Shown: positions 24,850 through 32,637 of the stretch, piece after piece
Position numbering within the stretch: position 1 is the stretch's first letter
Layout of the letters: the number at the start of each line of letters is the position of its first letter
Assembly: GCF_028331445.1 (NCBI RefSeq)
Contig: NZ_JAQMHX010000001.1
Span: 372,001 to 436,000 of the forward strand
Direction: 5' to 3'
DNA: 64,000 bases
From: Candidatus Phyllobacterium onerii
GTDB taxonomy: Bacteria > Pseudomonadota > Alphaproteobacteria > Rhizobiales > Rhizobiaceae
Translations under genes and position numbers: made by a program
The notes under the pieces: generated by a model
What the model saw: only the letters and a program-made list of their open reading frames with translations
The model's database searches: none
Told to the model about the DNA's origin: nothing

Positions 24850-25335
24850 ATGGAATTCGACGCAACATTCTATGCCTTGGTCGGTCTCGTCATCTTCCTG
24901 GCGCTGATGATCTATCTCAAGGTTCCGGCAGTCGTGAACAAATCGCTCGACGGTCGCGCTGATAAAATTCGCGATGAGCTGGAAGAAGCCCGCCGCCTGC
25001 GGGAGGAAGCACAATCCCTGCTTGCGGAGTTCCAGCGCAAGCGTAAGGAAGCCGAAAAGGAAGCGGGCGAGATCGTCGCCGCTGCCGAGCGTGAAGCCCA
25101 TGGCCTTCTCGAGGAAGCCAAGCAGAAAACCGAAGAATATGTGACGCGCCGCAAGAAGCTCGCCGAGCAGAAGATCGCTCAGGCCGAGACCGAAGCCGTC
25201 AACGAGGTTCGGGCTTCCGCCGTCGATATCGCTGTCGCAGCGGCCAGCCATATTCTTGGCAAGAAGGTGGACGCCAAGACATCCGCTGACTTCTTCAAGT
25301 CATCGCTGACCGAAGTAAAATCCCGCCTTAACTAA
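24850..25335 (+). CDS. atpF: F0F1 ATP synthase subunit b
   Basis: The 161-residue protein has one N-terminal membrane helix (about 5-24, ATFYALVGLVIFLALMIYLK), then a long heptad-rich helix with many Lys, Glu and Ala (EEARRLREEAQSLLAEFQRK). This is the stator b subunit, which dimerises with b' and holds F1 against rotation. A GAGGAG ribosome site precedes ATG 24850. It is the last gene of the operon, followed by a good rho-independent terminator at 25366. Confidence 0.95.
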   Translation: MEFDATFYALVGLVIFLALMIYLKVPAVVNKSLDGRADKIRDELEEARRLREEAQSLLAEFQRKRKEAEKEAGEIVAAAEREAHGLLEEAKQKTEEYVTRRKKLAEQKIAQAETEAVNEVRASAVDIAVAAASHILGKKVDAKTSADFFKSSLTEVKSRLN

Positions 25336-25365
25336 AGCTAAGAACGGGAATTTCGAACGTTCACG

Positions 25366-25392
25366 AAGCCGCCGAAAGGCGGCTTTCTTTTT
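25366..25392 (+). terminator. Rho-independent terminator of the F0 operon
   Basis: AAGCCGCC (25366-25373), loop GAAA, GGCGGCTT (25378-25385), then a T-rich tract TCTTTTT. An 8-bp perfect stem with a GNRA-type tetraloop. Confidence 0.9.
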
Positions 25393-25543
25393 AATTCTCA
25401 CTTTGATCTGAATCCCGTAGATATTTTACGCAGGAATCCTTGAATCTCGCACAAGAGTTGGCGATTCCGATGCAAGAAAGTCCGAATCTGGCGCAAGAAT
25501 TTCAACCGATGAGTGAAATCTGGTAGTGCCGAGTTGAAATACG

Positions 25544-25687
25544 AAGGTCTGTTGAGATTCATGTCTGGTCGCGGCAAAAACGGTGGTTTTCGAGTACCGG
25601 AGCGCAGCGTACATTTTGGTACGTGAGCACCGCAGCGCAGAAAAACGCCGTTTGCAGGCCGCCATGGCGTGAATGCCAACAGACCTT
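25544..25687. repeat. Inverted-repeat element ending in the rnhB stop codon
   Basis: Outer arms AAGGTCTGTTGAGATTCA (25544-25561) and TGAATGCCAACAGACCTT (25670-25687) are imperfect reverse complements. Inside, GAGTACCGGAGCGCAGCGTAC and GTACGTGAGCACCGCAGCGC form a secondary symmetric part. The right end overlaps the last two bases of the rnhB stop. It resembles the mosaic palindromic elements spread between genes in rhizobia. The rest of the gap 25393-25543 shows nothing. Confidence 0.7.
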
Positions 25688-26345
25688 AGGCTTGGCGCTC
25701 TTTCAGCGGCGAGAAGCTGAAGCGGTGCAGACCGACCACCGGACCATGTGCCTCCATGGCATTGCGATGGTACTCCGTCCCATATCCGGCGTGCATTTCC
25801 AGACCATAAAGCGGAAAGTATTTGCCGGTCTGTGACATCATCCGGTCGCGTGTCACCTTGGCGAGGATGGAGGCCGCCGCGATCGATACGGAACGTTGAT
25901 CGCCCTTGATCAGCGCCGTCGCCGGGCAGGGAAGCCCCGGGGCGACGTCGCGCCCGTCGATCAGCGCATGACCCGGAACGATTGCCAGACTGCATACAGC
26001 CCGGCGCATCGCTTCGAGCGCAGCTTTCAGAATATCGGTTGCATCGATCACCGGCGCGGAAATGCTCGAAACGGCGCAGGCGAGCGCCGTTTCCGTAATA
26101 ATATCAAATAGTTCCTCGCGTCGCTGGGGTGTGAGCCGCTTCGAATCGTCAAGGCCTTTTGGTATTTTCTTCGGGTTTAAAATAACCGCAGCCGCTACTA
26201 CAGGTCCCGCCAGCGGACCACGCCCAGCTTCGTCTATACCGACGATAAGCTCAATCCCGCTACGCATAAGCTTTCGCTCACTGGCAAAGTCCGGTTTGCC
26301 AGGTTCGATAGGAAGAAGCAGAGAATCAGAACGCGATCGAGCCAT
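25686..26345 (-). CDS. rnhB: Ribonuclease HII
   Basis: The 219-residue protein carries the RNase HII active site: [20 protein letters not shown] with the conserved Asp and Glu near residues 38-39, [11 protein letters not shown] with a third Asp, and [16 protein letters not shown] typical of type 2 enzymes. It removes ribonucleotides and RNA primers from DNA. An N-terminal extension of about 33 residues ([20 protein letters not shown]) is common in Rhizobiales. The stop codon overlaps the end of an inverted repeat, so the last residues (KERQA) may have been shaped by the insertion. Confidence 0.95.
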   Translation of the reverse strand: MARSRSDSLLLPIEPGKPDFASERKLMRSGIELIVGIDEAGRGPLAGPVVAAAVILNPKKIPKGLDDSKRLTPQRREELFDIITETALACAVSSISAPVIDATDILKAALEAMRRAVCSLAIVPGHALIDGRDVAPGLPCPATALIKGDQRSVSIAAASILAKVTRDRMMSQTGKYFPLYGLEMHAGYGTEYHRNAMEAHGPVVGLHRFSFSPLKERQA

Positions 26346-26390
26346 GTTGCGACGAGCCTCGCATTCGCTCTGATTCTCTGCAAGCCCCTG

Positions 26391-26450
26391 GGTAGCTGAT
26401 GGGGTGGGCTACCCAAGGTCACGTCAGGCTAGAGGGGGCATGCCTGACGG
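26391..26450. repeat. Two tandem perfect hairpins between the radical SAM gene and rnhB
   Basis: GGGTAGC (26391-26397) pairs with GCTACCC (26409-26415), and CGTCAGGC (26423-26430) pairs with GCCTGACG (26443-26450). Neither has a T-run. They may end or attenuate transcription from the radical SAM gene towards rnhB, or form an RNA element in the rnhB leader. Confidence 0.45.
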
Positions 26451-26508
26451 AAATAACTTATTGATTTCGCTGATAATTCATCCCGTTATCGTCATAACGC
26501 GTCAAAAC

Positions 26509-27660
26509 CTATAGCAGTGACAATTGTTCGCTTCCGGGGGTGGCCTCGAACAAGTCCGTCCGCAGCCGGCGCTTGTCCACATTGATGCCGAGCCGCTTGG
26601 CTGCTATCTCAAATCGCCTGCCGATCTGCCAGGCATAGGGTCCTTCACCGCGCATGCGTTTACCCCATTCCGCATCGTAATCCTTGCCGCCTCGCATTGA
26701 CCGGACAAGCGAAAGAACGTGGCGATAGCGGTCCGGATAATTGCGTAGCAGCCAGTCTTTGAAGATCGGGCTGACCTCGAGGGGCAGGCGCAAAAGCACA
26801 TAACCAGCCTCCCTGGCGCCCATGGCGTGGGCACTGTCGAGAATACGCTCGATCTCATGATCATTGAGGCCCGGAATGATCGGGGCAACCATCACGCTCA
26901 CCGGAATACCGGCATCCGAGAGACTGCGAAGCGCCTGCAAGCGCCGCGTCGGGGTCGAGGCGCGAGGCTCCATCGTACGTGCAAGCTTGCCATCGAGTGA
27001 CGTCACCGAAAGCGCTACCTTGGCAAGGCCTTTCTCGGCCATGCGTGCAAGAATGTCCTGATCTCGCACAACCAACGCGGATTTAGTAACGATTCCAACG
27101 GGATGTTGGTGTGCCTCCAGCACCTGCAGGATGTCCCGCATGATGCGCCATTTCTTTTCCACAGGCTGATAAGGATCAGTGTTCGTGCCGATCGCAATCG
27201 TCTTTGCGGTATAGCCGGGCTTGGACAATTCCTTGTCCAGCATCTTCGCTGCATCGGGCTTGGCAAACAGTTTGGATTCAAAGTCCAACCCTGCCGATAG
27301 ACCCATATAGGTGTGGGTCGGACGGGCGAAACAATAGATGCACCCGTGCTCGCAGCCGCGATAGGGATTGATCGAACGGTCGAAACTGATATCCGGCGAG
27401 TCGTTACGGGTAATGATCGTGCGCGGCTTTTCCACCTGCACTTCGGTCTTGAAAGGCGGCAGATCCTCGATGGTTTCCCAGCCATCGTCGTAGACATGGC
27501 GGGTTTCTGCTTCGAACCTGCCGGTTGGATTGATACCAGCCCCGCGGCCGCGTCGCCGTTGATGATCAACCCTCAGGCCAGCTTCCTCGATCAGCGCGTT
27601 CGCATGTTGTGCACGGCCCTCACCAAAGGCAGCCTTGTCTGCTTGCACCACAATGTTCAT
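26509..27660 (-). CDS. PA0069-family radical SAM protein (SplB-like)
   Basis: From ATG 27660 (AAAGGAG upstream on the minus strand) the protein has 383 residues; the frame continues upstream to 27705. The radical SAM cluster motif is GCEHGCIYCFARPTHTY (C-x3-C-x2-C), preceded by SINPYR, which is diagnostic for the PA0069/spore photoproduct lyase-like group (COG1533). Further landmarks are IAIGTNTDPYQPVEKKW, IVTKSALVVRD and VMVAPIIPGLNDHEI. The family is widely conserved but its reaction is unknown; a DNA or RNA repair role is often guessed. It lies upstream of rnhB on the same strand. Confidence 0.9.
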   Translation of the reverse strand: MNIVVQADKAAFGEGRAQHANALIEEAGLRVDHQRRRGRGAGINPTGRFEAETRHVYDDGWETIEDLPPFKTEVQVEKPRTIITRNDSPDISFDRSINPYRGCEHGCIYCFARPTHTYMGLSAGLDFESKLFAKPDAAKMLDKELSKPGYTAKTIAIGTNTDPYQPVEKKWRIMRDILQVLEAHQHPVGIVTKSALVVRDQDILARMAEKGLAKVALSVTSLDGKLARTMEPRASTPTRRLQALRSLSDAGIPVSVMVAPIIPGLNDHEIERILDSAHAMGAREAGYVLLRLPLEVSPIFKDWLLRNYPDRYRHVLSLVRSMRGGKDYDAEWGKRMRGEGPYAWQIGRRFEIAAKRLGINVDKRRLRTDLFEATPGSEQLSLL

Positions 27661-27811
27661 TTGCCTTGTCTCCTTTGGCAGGGAGCGAAACGAGTCGCTC
27701 GTCATAGCCGCAACATGAATCTATTCCTAGCAAACTTTGAGAACAAAGCAAGAACAATCTTGGCCGAAAGGAGTGATGGAAATTCTTATAATAATACTAT
27801 ATTGGCTCCTG

Positions 27812-28324
27812 ATGATTTCCGTCCTGATTGAAACCCAAAATTCGGATGAGGCTTTGGCGCGGACGCTCGGCGGTCTGGTCGGCGGCGCCGTCGAAGGTAT
27901 TTTGAGCGATGTGATCATCATCGATCAGGGTTCTGTCGATCAGACCCATCGCGTTGCCGATGCTGCCGGATGCATCTTTCTGCAGGACCAGGCTTTGATC
28001 GATGGTTTCAGGCGGGCCCGCAGCGAATGGTTCCTGTTTCTCGAGCCTGGCGCGCGACTGCTGGATGGTTGGATGGAGCCCGCGGCAGTACACGTAGAGC
28101 GCATGCAGGGGCCTGCTTGCTTCACCCGGTCGCATACTCATCGCAGGCCGTTTCTGAGCCGCGTATTTTCTCCCGGCAACCCGTTGGCAGATGGATTGCT
28201 CATCTCGAAGCGCCAATCGATGGCACTGTTCACTCCCGGAAAAAAGGCCGCCGATATTGCGCGCGGGCTTGCGATGAAACGGCTTCGGGCGGAGATTATT
28301 CCGGCCCCGTCAAAGAAGACCTAG
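27812..28324 (+). CDS. Short glycosyltransferase family 2-like protein
   Basis: Counting from ATG 27812 there are 170 residues: a GT-A-like start MISVLIETQNSDEALARTLG with DVIIIDQGSVDQTHRVADAA, where one would expect the nucleotide-binding D-x-S motif. The DXD region is not evident and the protein is shorter than active family members, so it may be inactive or regulatory. The frame is open upstream to 27737, with AAAGGAG near ATG 27776; that start would add a hydrophobic stretch (ILIIILYWLL). It converges on moaB with a 4-bp overlap. Confidence 0.55.
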   Translation: MISVLIETQNSDEALARTLGGLVGGAVEGILSDVIIIDQGSVDQTHRVADAAGCIFLQDQALIDGFRRARSEWFLFLEPGARLLDGWMEPAAVHVERMQGPACFTRSHTHRRPFLSRVFSPGNPLADGLLISKRQSMALFTPGKKAADIARGLAMKRLRAEIIPAPSKKT

Positions 28325-28872
28325 CCCTTGCCGCCGCGCGTCAGATGTTCATCCAGCCGCGGCATGATCTCGACGAAATTACAAGGCATGTGCCGGTAAT
28401 CCAGCTGGTACTGCAGAATATTATCCCAAGCGTCCCTGCAGGCGCCGGGCGACCCGGGCAGCACGAAAACGAAGGTCGCATTGACGACGCCGCCGGTTGC
28501 CCGTGATTGGATGGTCGAAGTGCCGATCTTGTCGTAGGAAATGCGGTGGAACACTTCGGAAAAGCCGTCCATGCGCTTTTCGAAGATAGGTTCGAGCGCT
28601 TCCGGGGTCACGTCGCGGCCCGTAAAGCCGGTGCCGCCGGTGGTGATGATCACATCGATTTGCGGGTCTTTTGACCATGAAAGCACGCGATCCCGAATTT
28701 TCTCCGTGTCATCGGTGACGATGGTGCGCTCTGCCAATACATGACCTGCTGCGAGAAGCCTCTCGGACAATGTGGTTCCCGATTTGTCATCTTCGAGCGT
28801 GCGTGTATCGGATACCGTCAGAACGGCGATCTTGACCGGCACAAACGGTCGTGTCTCATCGATCCGGGCCAA
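28321..28872 (-). CDS. moaB: Molybdenum cofactor biosynthesis protein MoaB
   Basis: I start at TTG 28872 because GGAGGAG lies 7-8 bases upstream and the protein then begins ARIDETRPFVPVKIAVLTVS after the initiator, as is usual for MoaB. It has 183 residues. The molybdopterin-binding motif is IITTGGTGFTGRDVTPEAL, and LPGSPGACRDAWDNIL is near the end. MoaB/MogA-type proteins adenylylate molybdopterin before metal insertion. Its start overlaps the end of ispE by 17 bases, suggesting translational coupling, although the pathways are unrelated. Confidence 0.9.
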   Translation of the reverse strand: MARIDETRPFVPVKIAVLTVSDTRTLEDDKSGTTLSERLLAAGHVLAERTIVTDDTEKIRDRVLSWSKDPQIDVIITTGGTGFTGRDVTPEALEPIFEKRMDGFSEVFHRISYDKIGTSTIQSRATGGVVNATFVFVLPGSPGACRDAWDNILQYQLDYRHMPCNFVEIMPRLDEHLTRGGKG

Positions 28873-29761
28873 GATCAACTCCTCCATTGTGTGTGGCAAC
28901 AACGAACCAATGCGGCTGAGCCCGCTTGAGCGCCGCTGCCGCAGCTTCGGCCTCTTGGTCGCTGCCGTAAATTGCAAAACAGGTGCCGCCGGAACCGGAC
29001 ATGCGCACCAGTCGAGGATCGGTGTTACGCAACGCCCTCATGGCATCGCCGATTGCCGGAGTGAGCTTTTCAGCGACTGAAAAGAGATGGTTGTCCGTCT
29101 GCCCGAGATAGAGGCAGACGTCGTGGACGGTGGATAGCCTGGGCAGCGCGGGAAGAGATCGGTTGTCGCGGTTTGCAAGCGCCGAAAAGACTTGAGGGGT
29201 TGAGGTTGCTACGCCACTATTGACGAGGACCATCGGCAAATGTGGAAAATCGTCGATACCCTCGATTTCCTCGCCGATGCCCCGTGCAATCAATGGCTGG
29301 CCATACAGACACATTGGGACATCTGCGCCCAAGGTCAGACCGATTGCAGCCAGCTCGTTCGTTTCGATACTCCAGAGCGCTGTCAGCGCCCGCAAGGTGG
29401 CCGCGGCATCACTCGAACCGCCGCCGATACCGGAAGCGATCGGAAGATGTTTTTCAAGATGAATGGCAACAGGGGCGGCCTTTTCGGGAAACCGGGCGCG
29501 CAAAGCATTCCGGGCCTTGAGCACGAGGTTGGTTTCGTCATCGGGCAAGGCACGTCCAAAGGGACCTGACACTTCGAAGGAATCGAGCATCGCGCGCTTC
29601 ACGCTCACCTTGTCGCCCACATGCGCAAACACGACGAGGCTATCGAGCAGATGATAACCATCATCCCTGCGCCCGGTGACATGCAGGGCAAGATTGATCT
29701 TGGCGGGGGCGATCAAGTTGATCGTACGCTCTAGTGCCCTAGGCTCTACACTGTCCAACAT
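28856..29761 (-). CDS. ispE: 4-diphosphocytidyl-2-C-methyl-D-erythritol kinase
   Basis: The 301-residue GHMP kinase has APAKINLALHVTGRRDDGYH at the N-terminus with the conserved Lys and His, and the phosphate loop LPIASGIGGGSSDAAATLRA in the middle. LGADVPMCLYG carries the catalytic Asp, and RMSGSGGTCFAIY completes the family motifs. It phosphorylates CDP-methylerythritol in the MEP pathway; dxs, the first gene of that pathway, is at 59.9 kb. It overlaps moaB downstream and follows a 61-residue membrane protein gene by 5 bp. Confidence 0.95.
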   Translation of the reverse strand: MLDSVEPRALERTINLIAPAKINLALHVTGRRDDGYHLLDSLVVFAHVGDKVSVKRAMLDSFEVSGPFGRALPDDETNLVLKARNALRARFPEKAAPVAIHLEKHLPIASGIGGGSSDAAATLRALTALWSIETNELAAIGLTLGADVPMCLYGQPLIARGIGEEIEGIDDFPHLPMVLVNSGVATSTPQVFSALANRDNRSLPALPRLSTVHDVCLYLGQTDNHLFSVAEKLTPAIGDAMRALRNTDPRLVRMSGSGGTCFAIYGSDQEAEAAAAALKRAQPHWFVVATHNGGVDLGPDR

Positions 29762-29766
29762 TGACT

Positions 29767-29952
29767 TCAGTCTTTGCGCAAACGGTATTCGCCCGTCTCG
29801 GGATCCTGCACCAATGTTCCTTGCGCACGATTCTGCACTTCTTTTTCCGCTTCGCGAACCCGCTCGGAAACGCGCTGCGCCTCTTTCTTGAACGAGCGAT
29901 AGCCGTAAAAGGCAGCACAGCCGACCAGAGCGAAAAAGATCAATTGTGGCAT
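29767..29952 (-). CDS. Small membrane-anchored protein of unknown function
   Basis: The 61-residue protein has one N-terminal membrane helix (about 3-19, QLIFFALVGCAAFYGYR) followed by a charged amphipathic helix (KKEAQRVSERVREAEKEVQN) and an ending TLVQDPETGEYRLRKD. The last part is typical of small rhizobial proteins found next to ispE. Function is unknown. It lies 5 bp upstream of ispE on the same strand, so the two are probably co-transcribed. Confidence 0.65.
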   Translation of the reverse strand: MPQLIFFALVGCAAFYGYRSFKKEAQRVSERVREAEKEVQNRAQGTLVQDPETGEYRLRKD

Positions 29953-29989
29953 CGTCCCAACCTCGAAAACCAGATGTTCTGAGTATTAG

Positions 29990-30258
29990 AGCCTTTCACA
30001 CCTAAATGGAACCAGTTCTGTTTCTCGGATGGCGAGACAATCCACGCGGAAGGCGGCGAGGCCGATGTCTTTCCATCGTCCGATGCCGCCTGACAAAGTG
30101 GGTATCCGCCAGCCGGAAACCCGAAGGGCCGGGTGAATTCGGGCCAAATCCTTCGGGCTTCGGCTTCGTCCGATGGAAAGACATCGGCCTTGTCAAACCC
30201 CTTGACCTTGTCCACGAATTCCCTCCGGCAGAACGGCTCTATTTAGGTGCGAAAGGCT
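29990..30258. repeat. About 270-bp nested inverted-repeat element
   Basis: Outer arms: AGCCTTTCACACCTAAATGG onwards at 29990-30020 pairs with 30229-30258 (ending AGGTGCGAAAGGCT) with few mismatches. An inner perfect 19-bp pair, GGCCGATGTCTTTCCATCG (30060-30078) and CGATGGAAAGACATCGGCC (30171-30189), is nested inside, with GC-rich stems in the centre. It fills most of the 352-bp gap between the 61-residue protein gene and the S49 peptidase gene. Confidence 0.75.
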
Positions 30259-30304
30259 GTTATAGCACGCCACTGCGAGCTTGCCAAAACTCGCGGCGCT
30301 CAGA

Positions 30305-31162
30305 TCATAGCCCAAATCGCGACCAAAGCGCCCGTTCCTCGGCAGCGCTGACTACACCATTGGCCAGATTGGCTCCAAGCGCCGAAATTCTGGTTTCGGT
30401 AGACGGAATCTTGCGTCCGAACATGCCCCGTGGCTGCGTAATCAGTTTTAGCCGGGTCTTTGGGCCGTATTGTGACTGCAGATAAGATCTTATATCGCCA
30501 AGACCATCTACAAGTCCAAGTTCAACGCCCCGCGTTCCTGTCCAGAACAGACCCGTGAACAAGTCGGGATTATCGCTCAGTTTCTCTCCCCGCCGTTCCT
30601 TGACGAGATTGATGAAAGTCTCGTGGATTTCGAGCTGAAGCGCCTTCAAATGCTCGATATCTTCCTTGTTTTCGGGCCGGAATGGATCAAGCGTTGCCTT
30701 GTTCTTTCCCGCTGTGTGGACCCGGCGCTCAACGCCGATTTTCTTGATGAGTTCGGTGAATCCGAAACTTGCCGAGACGACGCCAATGGAACCGACGATG
30801 GAGGAGGGGTCGGCTATGATTTCATCGCCGGCTACAGCGATCATATAGCCTCCCGAGGCCGCGACATCCTCGACGAAAACGTAGACTTTCTTGTTCTTTT
30901 CCGTGGCCAGATCGCGAATGCGCCGGTAGATCAGACGCGATTGAACTGGTGATCCACCCGGGGAATTGATGGAGATTGCGACTGCAGGTGCGTCTTTTTC
31001 TGCAAAAGCTTTCTCCAGAACAGCTGCCGTCGATGCAAGCGAGAGATTTTGCCGGAAGGGACCGCCGCCAGACATGATCACGCCGTGTAGGCGAACAACC
31101 GGAATTTCCTGATAATCGGGGCGCCAGCGACGGGGCAATAGTTTCCGGATAAATCGAGCCAA
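30305..31162 (-). CDS. sppA: S49-family signal peptide peptidase (SppA/SohB-like)
   Basis: The 285-residue protein has the crotonase-like S49 fold. The nucleophile is Ser103 in EDVAASGGYMIAVAGDEI, and the general base is the Lys in TAGKNKATLDPFRP (about 153-155). INSPGGSPVQSRLIYRRI and SIVGSIGVVSASFGF are typical. It is the short single-domain form without a clear membrane helix, so it might be cytosolic or peripherally bound. The family degrades cleaved signal peptides or membrane-protein fragments. Translated alone, with its promoter in 31163-31290. Confidence 0.88.
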   Translation of the reverse strand: MARFIRKLLPRRWRPDYQEIPVVRLHGVIMSGGGPFRQNLSLASTAAVLEKAFAEKDAPAVAISINSPGGSPVQSRLIYRRIRDLATEKNKKVYVFVEDVAASGGYMIAVAGDEIIADPSSIVGSIGVVSASFGFTELIKKIGVERRVHTAGKNKATLDPFRPENKEDIEHLKALQLEIHETFINLVKERRGEKLSDNPDLFTGLFWTGTRGVELGLVDGLGDIRSYLQSQYGPKTRLKLITQPRGMFGRKIPSTETRISALGANLANGVVSAAEERALWSRFGL

Positions 31163-31290
31163 GCGTGTCTCCTGTGGCTATGTGTTGTCAGAACCATGTA
31201 GGCCACATGCAGGAAATCACAATGGTGCTAGAGTGAGATTCGATCATATTGAAACAGAACGGTGCAATATGGTCGACTCTCGCTCTGAGT

Positions 31291-32064
31291 CTAAAAAAGC
31301 GACGCCAATCCATTATTGATGGCAATTGCCCGCTCGGTGAATGCATTTCCAGTTTCATGGTGCAAGACAAGGGCAGGATAGAGCGACAGTCCCGCGCGGC
31401 TTCCCCTGATACCCTTGATGACAATGCGGATGGCGGCGTCCTGCGGTCTTGGCTGCACAGGAACGATGATCAGCCCGCCAAAGCGTCCCTCAAGCGCATC
31501 GAGCAGATCCGTTATCGATGTTGGCCGCGCGATGATCCCGATTGATCCGCCGGGCTTCACGATGGCCGCCGCCGTCCTCACCCATTTTTCCATCATGTCC
31601 TTGGTCATGACGTGCGCCTCAGCCTTTACCGGGTCTGGCGTCGCGCGGTCGCTAGGCTGGTTGAAGGGCGGGTTCATGATGGCGAAATCAAAGCTGTTGT
31701 CGGCAAGTCCGGCGGCAATACGGGCCTTGCCTGTCAATGTTACGTCTGACTGGATTACGTTGGCACGGCCGGAAAATGCGCTGTTTTCAGGCAACGCCAG
31801 CGAACTGCGCGCAAAGTCAGCCATGAAGTCCGATCGTTCGATCAGGACGGCAGTTGAGCCATAACAGCGGGAGAGCACCGCAAGGCCTGCGGCACCGGCA
31901 CCTGCGCCAAGATCGGCGATCCGTCCGGCAAAATCATTCGGCACCACGCTGGCGAGGATCATCGCGTCCACACCGGAGCGGTGCCCTTTTGCCGCGGGTT
32001 GCAACAGGTAAAATCTGCCGCGATGAAACGCGTCCTTCGTCTGTGAGGCGTCTGTTGGAAGCAT
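31291..32064 (-). CDS. TrmN6-like methyltransferase (tRNA1(Val) adenine-N6)
   Basis: The 257-residue class I methyltransferase has the SAM motif ADLGAGAGAAGLAVLSRC and the amino-methylating motif NPPFNQPSDR. YLLQPAAKGHRSGVDAMILA near the N-terminus is diagnostic for the TrmN6/YfiC group (COG4123), which methylates A37 of tRNA1(Val). Rhizobial members may have other RNA or protein substrates. It lies 3 bp downstream of the DUF2007 gene, forming an operon. Confidence 0.85.
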   Translation of the reverse strand: MLPTDASQTKDAFHRGRFYLLQPAAKGHRSGVDAMILASVVPNDFAGRIADLGAGAGAAGLAVLSRCYGSTAVLIERSDFMADFARSSLALPENSAFSGRANVIQSDVTLTGKARIAAGLADNSFDFAIMNPPFNQPSDRATPDPVKAEAHVMTKDMMEKWVRTAAAIVKPGGSIGIIARPTSITDLLDALEGRFGGLIIVPVQPRPQDAAIRIVIKGIRGSRAGLSLYPALVLHHETGNAFTERAIAINNGLASLF

Positions 32065-32067
32065 AAA

Positions 32068-32289
32068 TCAGTCGCGAAGCTCCTGTTCGATACCGGCGTC
32101 TATGAGCAATTGTCGCACTTCTTTTTCGCGGTCGCCATCAACCATGATGCGGCGTCCGAGAATACCAAGCGAACCCTCGAGAATGCTCATGTTCGAATCG
32201 GCAACGAAGTGGTTTATCTTCGCTTCCTTCAGCAGGGATTCGACAAAAGAGATTAAAACCGGATCATTTGTGCGCAGTATTTCAATCAT
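32068..32289 (-). CDS. DUF2007 domain protein (putative signal-transducing protein)
   Basis: From ATG 32289 the protein has 73 residues, MIEILRTNDPVLISFVESLL at the start and IMVDGDREKEVRQLLIDAGI at the end, which is the DUF2007 ferredoxin-like fold. The frame continues upstream to 32349, but the added residues do not match the family. Members are thought to be small regulators related to PII-like folds; no ligand is known. It is translated just upstream of the TrmN6-like gene. Confidence 0.82.
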   Translation of the reverse strand: MIEILRTNDPVLISFVESLLKEAKINHFVADSNMSILEGSLGILGRRIMVDGDREKEVRQLLIDAGIEQELRD

Positions 32290-32372
32290 TTTGACTACCG
32301 TTGCAGGGTAGCGCAAAGCGCCTTCCCCTGATTGTATGAAGCAGTGCATGGCCTTATCACGAATTTGTCACC

Positions 32373-32544
32373 CTGGTGGTCCGATTCTGACATTCGCATC
32401 CCATTTTTGCAGGACGCTCTTTGCGAATGCCAGAATCAAAGGACCACTAGCAAGTTATTGGTTTCTAGTGGAACCTTGAATTTGACATTTGAGTATGAGC
32501 ATTGCTGCCCCGCAGGACTCAAATGTCAAATTTCGTTCCACTAG
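32373..32544. repeat. Second copy of the paired palindromic elements
   Basis: Hairpin 1 is 32373-32450 (CTGGTGGTCCGATTCTGACA at the left, CCAGAATCAAAGGACCACTAG near the right end). Hairpin 2 is 32465-32544 (CTAGTGGAACCTTGAATTTG at the left, CAAATTTCGTTCCACTAG at the right). The linker again begins CAAGTT. Compared with 23951-24116 the order of the two hairpin types (TGGTC... and TGGA...) is reversed. It fills half of the gap 32290-32637; the rest carries the upstream region of the polyprenyl synthase gene. Confidence 0.85.
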
Positions 32545-32637
32545 TACAAATTTTGCGCGCCAATTCGCCGCTTGCGGGTTACAGGCTGTCAAAATAAGGT
32601 GTCGCCGCATCAGGCCAGAACCGCAGGGAGTTTCGTT

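Noticed and set aside
22385-25335. Missing F1 genes next to the F0 genes as a possible anomaly
   Set aside because: Separate F0 and F1 operons are normal in alphaproteobacteria.
29940-30485. Open frames on both strands over the 270-bp repeat
   Set aside because: They follow from the symmetric repeat; neither has a domain, and the plus-strand one runs into the S49 peptidase gene antisense.
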